From a virus, in IMG/VR virus record IMGVR_UViG_3300036817_000494, positions 1 to 29,190 of that record: a DNA stretch of 29,190 bases. The stretch is one strand, 5' to 3'. The translations under genes were made by a program, and so were the position numbers. How positions within the stretch are numbered: the stretch's first letter is position 1; each line of letters opens with the position of its first letter. This document shows, piece by piece, positions 16,820-23,430 of the stretch. The notes beneath the pieces are model-generated. The model worked only from the letters and a program-made list of their open reading frames with translations, ran no database searches and was not told the origin of the DNA.

Positions 16820-16984
16820 TGTCAGGAGTCCTGAGGTTGGGGTTACTGGTCACCGCCAGTTTCCAGACTCAGGACACACCAGACCACCAATGACGACTGG
16901 ACAACAGCCCACACAACAGCACCTTAGCGAATCACTGGCGGCCATTAAGTAGCCTTGCCCTGAATCCACTAAGGCGAGGCATCA
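16820..16984. promoter_or_regulatory. Divergent late promoter region PO/PP
   Basis: The only gap between the minus-strand capsid-lysis operon and the plus-strand packaging operon. P2 has two Ogr-activated promoters (PO and PP) here. Two direct copies of ACAACAGC lie at 16901-16908 and 16913-16920, twelve bases apart, so TTGT half-sites occur on the minus strand at a workable distance (about 80-95 bases) upstream of O. I cannot mark clean -10 boxes for either promoter. Confidence 0.5.
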
Positions 16985-18754
16985 ATGACCATTTCCACCG
17001 ATACAACCTTGTTGCATGACCCGCGACGGCAGGCATCGCTGCTTTACTGGCAGGGCTTTTCCGTGCCACAGATTGCCGAAATGCTGCAGGTCAAGCGCCC
17101 GACCGTGCAGAGCTGGAAGCAGCGCGACGGCTGGGACGGCATCGCACCGATTTCACGCGTTGAAAGCAGCCTTGAGGCGCGACTGATTCAGCTCATCGCC
17201 AAGCCGCAGAAATCAGGCGGTGACTTCAAAGAGATTGACCTGCTCGGGCGGCAGATTGAGCGGCTGGCGCGGGTAAATCGCTACAACCAGACCGGCAGTG
17301 AGGCGGATTTAAATCCCAATGTGGCTAACCGCAATAAGGGCGAGCGGAAGAAGCCGAAAAAGAACTTTTTCAGCGATGAAGCTATCGAAAAACTGGAGGA
17401 ATTATTTTTCAACCAGTCTTTCGAGTATCAGTTGCAGTGGTACCACGCAGGGCTTGAACATCGCATTCGCGACATCCTCAAATCCCGCCAGATTGGCGCG
17501 ACGTTCTATTTCTCCCGCGAGGCGCTGCTGCGTGCGCTCAAGACCGGTCATAACCAGATATTTCTATCAGCCAGTAAAACTCAGGCTTACGTGTTCCGTG
17601 AATACATCATCCAGTTTGCGCGACTGGTCGACGTCGACCTGACCGGCGACCCGATTGTCATCGGTAACAACGGTGCAAAACTGATTTTTCTCGGCACCAA
17701 TTCCAACACCGCGCAGAGCCATAACGGCGACCTGTATGTCGATGAAATATTCTGGATCCCGAATTTTCAGAAGCTGCGCAAAGTCGCATCGGGTATGGCC
17801 TCGCAGAAGCACCTGCGCTCAACCTACTTTTCGACGCCATCCACGCTGGCGCACGGCGCTTACCCCTTCTGGTCTGGCGAGCTGTTCAACAAGGGGCGAA
17901 GCCGTATCGCTGACCGCATCGAAATCGACATCAGTCACAACGCGCTCGCCGGTGGCCAGCTCTGCGACGATGGCCAGTGGCGGCAGATTGTCACCATTGA
18001 TGACGCCCTTGCCGGTGGCTGCACCCTGTTCGACCTCGACCAGCTCAAACGCGAAAACAGCGATGATGATTTTAAGAATCTGTTTCTGTGCGAGTTTGTC
18101 GACGATAAAGCGTCGGTGTTCCCGTTCGAGGAGCTGCAGCGCTGCATGGTCGACATGATGGAAGAATGGGAGGACTTTGCCCCGTTCGCCGACCATCCGT
18201 TCGGCTCTCGCCCGGTCTGGATTGGCTACGACCCGTCACACACCGGCGACAGCGCCGGGTGCGTCGTGCTCGCACCGCCGGTGGTCTCGGGTGGCAAGTT
18301 CCGCATGCTGGAGCGTCAACAGTGGAAAGGCATGGACTTTGCCGCTCAGGCGGAGGGCATCCGTGGGCTTACCGAAAAATACAACGTCGAATACATCGGC
18401 ATCGACGCAACCGGCCTCGGCCTCGGCGTGTTCCAGTTGGTGCGCTCATTCTACCCGGCGGCACGCGGCATCCGTTACACGCCGGAAATGAAAACCGCGA
18501 TGGTGCTCAAGGCAAAAGACACCATTCGCCGTGGCTGTCTGGAGTACGACGCCGGGGCGACCGACGTCACGCAGTCGTTTATGTCCATCCGCAAAACCAT
18601 GACCAGCAGCGGGCGCAGCGCCACCTACGAGGCCAGCCGCACTGAGGAAGCCAGTCACGCCGATATCGCATGGGCGACCATGCACGCCCTGTTAAACGAA
18701 CCGCTTTCCGCCGGTAGCGGCATGCAGCCTAAATCTATTCTGGAGTTTAATTAA
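16985..18754 (+). CDS. P: Terminase large subunit gpP (ATPase)
   Basis: A 589-residue terminase (P2 gpP 590). An N-terminal helix-turn-helix (residues 20-46, YWQGFSVPQIAEMLQVKRPTVQSWK) is followed by the ATPase domain with Walker A-like KSRQIGAT (166-173) and Walker B LYVDE (D253, E254). The C-terminal RNaseH-like nuclease domain has acidic residues at D416 (IGYDPSHTGDS), D474 (IGIDATG) and D560 (HADIAWATMHAL). It cuts concatemers at cos with gpM and pumps DNA through portal Q. The stop shares one base (TAATG) with the next gene. Confidence 0.97.
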   Translation: MTISTDTTLLHDPRRQASLLYWQGFSVPQIAEMLQVKRPTVQSWKQRDGWDGIAPISRVESSLEARLIQLIAKPQKSGGDFKEIDLLGRQIERLARVNRYNQTGSEADLNPNVANRNKGERKKPKKNFFSDEAIEKLEELFFNQSFEYQLQWYHAGLEHRIRDILKSRQIGATFYFSREALLRALKTGHNQIFLSASKTQAYVFREYIIQFARLVDVDLTGDPIVIGNNGAKLIFLGTNSNTAQSHNGDLYVDEIFWIPNFQKLRKVASGMASQKHLRSTYFSTPSTLAHGAYPFWSGELFNKGRSRIADRIEIDISHNALAGGQLCDDGQWRQIVTIDDALAGGCTLFDLDQLKRENSDDDFKNLFLCEFVDDKASVFPFEELQRCMVDMMEEWEDFAPFADHPFGSRPVWIGYDPSHTGDSAGCVVLAPPVVSGGKFRMLERQQWKGMDFAAQAEGIRGLTEKYNVEYIGIDATGLGLGVFQLVRSFYPAARGIRYTPEMKTAMVLKAKDTIRRGCLEYDAGATDVTQSFMSIRKTMTSSGRSATYEASRTEEASHADIAWATMHALLNEPLSAGSGMQPKSILEFN

Positions 18755-19500
18755 TGAAAAATAACGTTTTCTCACAAAGCCAGATTCAGGCAATGGCCGA
18801 CATTCTGCACAATGACAGCTTTGACTATCAGGCAACATGGTTGCGTGTCGGGAAACTCAGTATCGACCGCAGTATCACCAAATCGCGCCAGATTGGCGCT
18901 ACGCAGCTCTTTAGCCGTGAGGCGCTGCTCAATGCGCTGACAACGGGCGATAATCAGGTCTGGTTTGCTCACACCGTTGAGCATGCGCGCGTGGCGCTGA
19001 TGTACATGAATAACCTTTCGGCGCGCGTCGGTGTCCGTCTGACGAGCAACGGCCACAGCCTGCAGCTCGACGACGGTGCGGTTATCAGCTTTGTCGGCGA
19101 GGAATCCCATTGCGCTGCGCTGGCTGGTAATGTCTACCTTGATGAGTTCGGATGGTTAAATAACCCGCTTAGAGCGGCAAAAGTCGCGGCAGCTATTGCC
19201 AACCATAAACGCCACAATCTGACGATGTTCACCACACCCTCTGATAATTATGACGCTTTTCGGGTATGGAATGGCACGTTCCGCAAACATCGACCGTCAC
19301 CGCTAATCAATACCGACGACAGCGTATTTTGCACGGATGGTGTATGGCGTCAGTCGGTCACTCTGGATGCTGGATGCCAGCACGGGTGCAATCTCTTTGC
19401 GCCTGAGGAAATTAAACGCGAATACAGCGACGATGATTATCGCCTGCTGTTTGGCTGCGACTGGTCTTTCGCTGTTGCAGCGGGTGAGGTAGCAGCATGA
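18754..19500 (+). CDS. ATPase-only terminase paralogue between P and Q
   Basis: A 248-residue protein clearly related to residues 129-371 of the neighbouring gpP. It keeps the Walker A-like KSRQIGAT (43-50), the following FSREALL, Walker B VYLDE (D130, E131), the FTTPS motif III (159-163) and the late D-G-W-RQ and KREYSDDDY blocks, but lacks both the N-terminal helix-turn-helix and the entire nuclease domain. Identity to gpP looks low except at motifs, so this is not a recent tandem copy. The frame is open and coupled on both sides (TAATG with P, ATGA with Q), so it is translated, not decayed. It could regulate or replace the packaging motor, or serve against competing DNA; function unknown. 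Confidence 0.88.
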   Translation: MKNNVFSQSQIQAMADILHNDSFDYQATWLRVGKLSIDRSITKSRQIGATQLFSREALLNALTTGDNQVWFAHTVEHARVALMYMNNLSARVGVRLTSNGHSLQLDDGAVISFVGEESHCAALAGNVYLDEFGWLNNPLRAAKVAAAIANHKRHNLTMFTTPSDNYDAFRVWNGTFRKHRPSPLINTDDSVFCTDGVWRQSVTLDAGCQHGCNLFAPEEIKREYSDDDYRLLFGCDWSFAVAAGEVAA

Positions 19501-20519
19501 GCAAGCGCAAGCCACGCAAAGCAGTCGCCATGACCGCCAGCGCCCCGCAAAAAATGGAGGCGTTCACCTTCGGCGAGCCGGTGCCGGTGCTCGATAAGCG
19601 CGACATTCTGGATTACGTCGAATGCATCAGTAACGGTAAATGGTACGAGCCGCCGGTCAGCTTCTCCGGGCTGGCAAAGAGCCTGCGCTCTGCTGTACAT
19701 CACAGCTCACCGATTTACGTTAAGCGCAACGTGCTCGCGAGCACCTACATTCCGCACCCGCTGTTGTCCCGTCAGGATTTCAGCCGCTTTGCGCTCGACT
19801 ATCTGGTATTTGGTAACGCCTTTCTTGAGCAGCGCCACAGCGTTACCGACCAGTTAATCAAGCTACTGGCCTCACCGGCCAAATACACCCGGCGCGGGGT
19901 CGACGATTCGATATTCTGGTTTGTGGAAAACTTCACTCTGCCTCATGAGTTCGCGCCTGATACCGTGTTTCACCTGCTGGAGCCCGATATTAATCAGGAG
20001 ATTTACGGCCTGCCCGAATACCTCAGCGCGCTTAATTCCGCCTGGCTGAATGAGGCCGCGACGCTGTTCCGCCGCAAATATTACCAGAACGGCGCGCACG
20101 CGGGTTACATCATGTATGTGACCGACCCTGCGCAGAGCGCGACCGACGTCGAATCTCTACGCGAAGCGATGCGCAACTCGAAAGGGCTCGGCAACTTTAA
20201 GAACCTGTTTTTCTACGCCCCCGGCGGAAAACCTGACGGCATCAAAATCGTGCCACTGAGCGAGGTCGCCACAAAGGATGATTTTTTCAACATTAAGAAA
20301 GCCAGCGCCGCCGACCTGATGGACGCACACCGCGTACCGTTCCAGCTCATGGGCGGCAAGCCCGAAAATATCGGCTCACTCGGTGACGTTGAGAAGGTGG
20401 CAAAGGTATTCGTGCGTAACGAACTGTCACCCCTGCAGGACAGGTTTAGGGAGGTAAACGACTGGCTCGGCATGGAGGTCATCAGGTTCAAAGAGTACAC
20501 CCTCGACAACCCGGAATAA
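19497..20519 (+). CDS. Q: Portal protein gpQ
   Basis: A 340-residue portal (P2 gpQ 344) forming the dodecameric channel at one capsid vertex. Family features: MEAFTFGEPVPVLDKRDILDYVEC near the start, WYEPPVSFSGLAKSLRSAVHHSSP, the ALDYLVFGNAFLEQ block, and the C-terminal AHRVPFQLMGGKPEN..GDVEKVAKVFVRNEL. The start overlaps the stop of the terminase paralogue by four bases; a strong terminator follows 12 bases after the stop. Confidence 0.97.
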   Translation: MSKRKPRKAVAMTASAPQKMEAFTFGEPVPVLDKRDILDYVECISNGKWYEPPVSFSGLAKSLRSAVHHSSPIYVKRNVLASTYIPHPLLSRQDFSRFALDYLVFGNAFLEQRHSVTDQLIKLLASPAKYTRRGVDDSIFWFVENFTLPHEFAPDTVFHLLEPDINQEIYGLPEYLSALNSAWLNEAATLFRRKYYQNGAHAGYIMYVTDPAQSATDVESLREAMRNSKGLGNFKNLFFYAPGGKPDGIKIVPLSEVATKDDFFNIKKASAADLMDAHRVPFQLMGGKPENIGSLGDVEKVAKVFVRNELSPLQDRFREVNDWLGMEVIRFKEYTLDNPE

Positions 20520-20531
20520 TCCCCCCTCAAG

Positions 20532-20552
20532 CCGCCAGCATGGCGGTTTTTT
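20532..20552 (+). terminator. Terminator of the P-Q packaging operon
   Basis: A perfect six-pair GC stem, CCGCCA-GCA-TGGCGG, followed directly by six Ts, 12 bases after the Q stop codon. A textbook intrinsic terminator. Confidence 0.93.
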
Positions 20553-20696
20553 CATACCCCGCCACCATCACGACTCAGACGCGCCATGCGCGCACGACCA
20601 CACCCGACCACCAACGAGCCGACAGCAACCACGACAGCGCCATCACGACGCGCTCAGACGATAATTTTTATTATTACGCACCACCCCTGGCGCGCA
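20553..20696. other. Gene-free cos flank, Q side
   Basis: No gene seen. One strand is rich in C and A with recurring CACGAC or CCGAC units. CATCACGAC followed by CAGACG occurs at about 20566-20581 and again at 20641-20660. An AT-rich patch (ATAATTTTTATTATTA) borders cos at about 20661-20676. These are plausible terminase or bending sites, not proven. Confidence 0.5.
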
Positions 20697-20715
20697 ATGC
20701 TTTCCCCGCCACGCC
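20697..20715 (-). other. Cohesive-end site cos (186 type)
   Basis: The minus strand reads GGCGTGGCGGGGAAAGCAT. From memory the P2 cohesive end is GGCGAGGCGGGGAAAGCAC, 17 of 19 identical, and the 186 end carries the same two substitutions seen here. Position agrees: beyond Q and its terminator, before the cargo genes. Cutting here by the P/M terminase would give 19-base cohesive ends. Confidence 0.93.
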
Positions 20716-20745
20716 TGCCCGCTTTATGGGTCGATATTAATGCAG

Positions 20746-20840
20746 TTGCATGACCACTCTGGAGCCGCGCCAGCTCTGGCGGCGCACGGCCAGAACGGGC
20801 AACCCCGACGCATGCAAAACCATGCACCTGTTGCATGCGT
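20746..20840. repeat. TTGCATGC repeat cluster beside cos
   Basis: ACGCATGCAA (20808-20817) and TTGCATGCGT (20831-20840) form a perfect 10-base inverted repeat with a 13-base spacer that itself contains CATGCA (20821-20826). A further TTGCATG lies at 20746-20752. The copies at 20811 and 20821 are ten bases apart, one helical turn. Proximity to cos suggests a terminase-binding (cosB-like) array. Confidence 0.6.
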
Positions 20841-20874
20841 AACGAAAAAAGGAAAACTTGAGGGGAAATAGCAT

Positions 20875-20900
20875 AAAAAAACCGGCATCATGAATGCCGG
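20875..20900 (-). terminator. Terminator of the cargo operon
   Basis: On the minus strand, a seven-pair stem CCGGCAT-TCATG-ATGCCGG followed by seven Ts, about 105 bases beyond the last cargo gene. The AT-rich stretch 20901-21005 between them holds no further gene. Confidence 0.88.
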
Positions 20901-21005
20901 CAAATGAATTTATCTTACCTAATTCAATTAACTTTAATAATCTACATGATTTCGATAATTATCTAAAGCCGACCCCGATTAGATCTTATTTCTATTTTTT
21001 TCACA

Positions 21006-21365
21006 CTAAGATTTGAATTGCTCATTCAACGCTTGATACATATCCTTAACTTGTGCTTTGGTAGGTATATCCTGTTCAACGATAGCACGATACATCTTTT
21101 TTGTTTCATCGTCTAATCTTGTGACATCTATCTTTTTTTTCTTGAAGCGTGATAGTTTCCATATGACAAGGATTTTAATAACAAAGCCATATACAGCCGA
21201 TATTATCAGCGGTATCGTAAGTGAAATAAACACCACAACCTGATAGTATATTGCAGAAGAAAGTAGTGACTCCAATGCCACTTTATACTTAACGCCAATG
21301 AAATAAGAAATCAGAATATTAAAAAATAGCGTCAACAAAAAAACTGTTAGAGCATGTTTTTTCAT
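21006..21365 (-). CDS. Two-helix inner-membrane protein of cargo operon (unknown)
   Basis: I do not recognise this 119-residue protein. It has a basic N-terminus (MKKH), a transmembrane helix at about 7-24, a short outside loop (about 25-41), a second long hydrophobic helix at about 42-70, then a lysine-rich (SRFKKKK) cytoplasmic tail of about 45 residues that looks helical. Predicted topology is N-in, C-in. The start shares one base with the stop of the upstream gene (TAATG), with GGAGG eight to nine bases before it inside that gene, so translation is coupled. Base composition is strongly AT-rich, unlike the phage core. The layout resembles small membrane effectors of phage-borne defence or exclusion systems, but no family-specific motif is seen. 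Confidence 0.8.
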   Translation of the reverse strand: MKKHALTVFLLTLFFNILISYFIGVKYKVALESLLSSAIYYQVVVFISLTIPLIISAVYGFVIKILVIWKLSRFKKKKIDVTRLDDETKKMYRAIVEQDIPTKAQVKDMYQALNEQFKS

Positions 21366-21883
21366 TATTTAATTCCTCCACACTCTTTTAAAAACAACTC
21401 TGCGTTTTCATTATATTTTCCTATCATTTTCTTTAATTCATTCACAGCCACCACTCCGATAAGTATCATCCTCATCACGCCGCCAGCAAGTAGCGAAGAG
21501 CCATTTTCCCTAAGGTAAACAGAGTGTCTAACTGGTATCTCAATCATATCTGCATCTTCCCTGTAAACGTACACAGCACCAAGATTTGATTTCATGTTTG
21601 CATAATTAACGATCTTATATTTGTCGGTGGGGCTAATGTTGCCGTTTTTATTAAACGTTGTAGCAAATGTAATGGTAAAATCTGCTGAGACTGCTTTAAA
21701 AATAATATCATCATCGTTATTGCTATCATTTTTTTCAATCAGTTCATTATTAAATGTCATGTAAAAAACAGAGCCTTTCCAACTAGCCAAAATTGCACCA
21801 TCAGTTTTTTTATGGTCTTTTATTATTTTAAAATCTTCTACTGTAGCCATTGCTGATAGAATTTCATCTCTTGTAATAATCAT
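21365..21883 (-). CDS. Soluble protein of cargo operon (unknown; weak YbjN-like resemblance)
   Basis: A 172-residue protein without signal or membrane segment, apart from a mildly hydrophobic helix near 134-150 (GGVMRMILIGVVAV). From residue 90 the pattern YANMKSNLGAVYVYREDADMIEIPVRHSV, followed by a helix ending VNELKKMIGKYNE, recalls YbjN/type III chaperone-like domains, which often bind partner proteins. This is a by-eye impression only. Residues 45-65 are acidic and low-complexity (KNDSNNDDD). It is the first gene of the two-gene unit, preceded by an extended -10 box. Line 21661-21720 has only 17 G or C in 60, far below the structural genes, indicating a separate origin. Confidence 0.8.
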   Translation of the reverse strand: MIITRDEILSAMATVEDFKIIKDHKKTDGAILASWKGSVFYMTFNNELIEKNDSNNDDDIIFKAVSADFTITFATTFNKNGNISPTDKYKIVNYANMKSNLGAVYVYREDADMIEIPVRHSVYLRENGSSLLAGGVMRMILIGVVAVNELKKMIGKYNENAELFLKECGGIK

Positions 21884-21935
21884 ATTTACCTCTAACTTAT
21901 TTTTATCTTGCGCCCCACTATTTTATAAGAGAGCA

Positions 21936-21944
21936 TTTATAGCA
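21936..21944 (-). promoter_or_regulatory. Candidate promoter of the cargo operon (extended -10)
   Basis: Minus strand TGC-TATAAA forms an extended -10 element about 50 bases before the first cargo gene; the position for -35 (TGCTTT, 17 bases upstream) is weak, usual for extended -10 promoters. This suggests expression from the prophage independent of the lytic programme. Confidence 0.45.
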
Positions 21945-22012
21945 TGTCACATTACAATAAAGCAGACAGGAGAAATATTCTACTAAAACTCGGTATATCA
22001 AGTTGTTCAACC

Positions 22013-22047
22013 CCGCCAGCACTGAAAGCGAGTTTCAGCACCGGCGG
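22013..22047. terminator. Long hairpin between cargo units
   Basis: CCGCCAGCACTGAAA and TTTCAGCACCGGCGG can pair over 15 positions around a GCGAG loop; on the minus strand three pairs are G-U wobbles. It starts 13 bases past the stop of the gene at 22060. No clear T run follows on the minus strand, so it may be a weak or factor-aided terminator, or an mRNA-protecting hairpin. Confidence 0.5.
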
Positions 22048-22059
22048 CGTTTGTTATGT

Positions 22060-22791
22060 TTAATTGTCGAGTATCGAATCGACCTCGCCCGTTCGCACAT
22101 TGACGCGTGCCGCTACGGTCTGTTTGACCACACCACCATAAGCATTAGTGCCGCGAAACGTTGTTTTTACAACGGCATGCGGGTCTTTATTCAAAATCAG
22201 ATGGTAGACCGTTGAAACATGTTTATAAGAGGAATCATCATTCATGCTGGCTTTTATCTGCTTCTCTAACGGGCGATAAGAGCCATCCCAACCGCTAAAA
22301 TTACCCTGAAATGCGTCAAGGTTGATTTTATTATTCAGAGATTGTGGATCCTTCTCGAAGTCGTTGAAACACCACCCCAGCACATCACCAAGCTTTAATG
22401 CATCATCTTTAGTAAAAGTGTACTCGCTCATACAGGCATAAAAGGCATCAGCAGAGCTGGCCGGTACACCTTTGAAGCCAACATAACCTTTAACGATATC
22501 GTGCCGGGTTTCTTTTGGCTCGTTGCGATATTCTTTGAGGGTTTTATCTGCATACTCAAACGTTGGCGTGGCCGGTTCCGCTTTAACCGCCGGCACGTCA
22601 GTTTTTGCCACAGACTGACTTTTTTCAGTCGGCCATAAGATTGAGCCAATAACGCCCAGCGCCAGACAACCACCGAGATAAACCGCACTGGAGCGCTTAC
22701 GGTTCGGCATTCGAACCAGCGACGGCTTGATTAACCCGACGATAAAAGCAATAAAGAGAGCCAGAGATAAAAATGCTATTACGGTATCCAT
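22060..22791 (-). CDS. Membrane-anchored protein with large exported domain (unknown cargo gene)
   Basis: A 243-residue protein that I cannot assign. The start at 22791 (MDTVIAFLSL) is preceded by AGGAAAATC; a longer reading would begin upstream of a terminator and is unlikely. Helix 1 spans about 2-20 and helix 2 about 36-55, joined by a basic loop (KPSLVRMPNRKRSS) that should be cytoplasmic, which places residues 56-243 in the periplasm. That domain has aromatic-rich segments (KGYVGFKGV, NFSGWDGSYRPLE), two Cys (YACMSE and GWCFND), and ends in a beta-like block (AVVKTTFRGTNAYGGVVKQTVAARVNVRTGEV). An envelope-located exclusion role is possible. Confidence 0.8.
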   Translation of the reverse strand: MDTVIAFLSLALFIAFIVGLIKPSLVRMPNRKRSSAVYLGGCLALGVIGSILWPTEKSQSVAKTDVPAVKAEPATPTFEYADKTLKEYRNEPKETRHDIVKGYVGFKGVPASSADAFYACMSEYTFTKDDALKLGDVLGWCFNDFEKDPQSLNNKINLDAFQGNFSGWDGSYRPLEKQIKASMNDDSSYKHVSTVYHLILNKDPHAVVKTTFRGTNAYGGVVKQTVAARVNVRTGEVDSILDN

Positions 22792-22816
22792 GATTTTCCT
22801 TTGTGTGTAATCCCAT

Positions 22817-22847
22817 AAAAAACAACCCCATGCTATCAAACATGGGG
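22817..22847 (-). terminator. Terminator after tum
   Basis: Minus strand: stem CCCCATG-TTTGATAG-CATGGGG followed by TTG and six Ts, 26 bases after the tum stop. It cuts the LexA-controlled transcript from the cargo gene downstream, which therefore needs read-through or its own promoter; TTGATA in the loop with TATGGG 16 bases on is a poor candidate. Confidence 0.85.
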
Positions 22848-22872
22848 TCGAGGGTTGCACATTTTTCAGGTA

Positions 22873-23313
22873 TTAACGCCAGCTCTCATCTTCCCACACT
22901 TCCTGAAGGATGCTATCCAGCGCTTCGCGGTCTGAATCTTTATCGAACCCCATCAGTTCGACACCGGTCATGGATCCCTTTTTAACGGTAACGCGCGTTG
23001 ACGGGAAAACAGACTGTATTCGCCTGGTCAATTCGCATTGAAAAGAATCAATTACCGGCTGGCCGATTTTTTGGTCTTTATCCAACGTGATATTTACTTT
23101 CACTTTGCCCGCCTTTGCAACTGTTTCATCAACAGGCGGCGCGGAAAAAACAACAGAAAAATTATTGTTTTTCATTAGGTTGCCTCTTGCTATTTCCGCG
23201 ATTAGATTCAATGCGATTTCACGGTCTTTTTCCTGACAAGTACCTTCAGCAGTCAGACGCGCAATCATTTCGACCCGCTCAATCATAACGTGCTCGTTTA
23301 GCTCTCTATCCAC
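22873..23313 (-). CDS. tum: Tum-like SOS-inducible antirepressor with DinI domain
   Basis: A 146-residue protein, the same length as 186 Tum. The start is GTG at 23313, with GGAGG four bases before it; an in-frame GTG at 23355 lies outside the LexA box edge and would place the operator inside the gene. Residues 1-45 (VDRELNEHVMIERVEMIARL..) form one helical domain. Residues 47-146 are DinI-like: SAPPVDETV, F-CELTRRIQSVFPSTRVTVKKGSM, and the terminal ILQEVWEDESWR. In 186, Tum inactivates CI after DNA damage, which fits the upstream LexA site. A second start (ATG 23175, with GAGG upstream) could give a free DinI domain. Confidence 0.9.
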   Translation of the reverse strand: MDRELNEHVMIERVEMIARLTAEGTCQEKDREIALNLIAEIARGNLMKNNNFSVVFSAPPVDETVAKAGKVKVNITLDKDQKIGQPVIDSFQCELTRRIQSVFPSTRVTVKKGSMTGVELMGFDKDSDREALDSILQEVWEDESWR

Positions 23314-23333
23314 ACAACCTCCACCACGAGATA

Positions 23334-23349
23334 CTGTATGAACATACAG
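23334..23349 (-). promoter_or_regulatory. LexA operator of tum
   Basis: CTGTATGAACATACAG: a perfect CTG-N10-CAG with flanking TA on both sides, 21 bases before the tum start. It should repress tum until the SOS response. Confidence 0.93.
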
Positions 23350-23397
23350 TAGCACGTATTGGCAAAAGGTGTGAAGAAAAAATCACGGTTAAATACA

Positions 23398-23413
23398 CTG
23401 TATGTACATGATA
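23398..23413. promoter_or_regulatory. Possible second, degenerate LexA half-site
   Basis: CTGTATGTACATGATA keeps the left half and the TATGTACATG core but lacks the closing CAG. It lies 64 bases from the perfect box, between A and tum. It may bind LexA weakly or be a relic. Confidence 0.35.
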
Positions 23414-23430
23414 TGGATGAATATTAGCGG

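Noticed and set aside
18754-19500. Calling the second terminase-like gene a pseudogene
   Set aside because: The frame is uninterrupted, ATPase motifs are intact and both ends are translationally coupled, so decay is not the best reading.
20557-20696. CRISPR-like array of short CACGAC repeats
   Set aside because: Units are short, irregular and lack spacer-repeat periodicity; a cos-flank role is more likely.
540-20740. Plus-strand small frame at 20540-20740
   Set aside because: It begins inside the Q terminator and spans cos; no ribosome site or protein-like composition.
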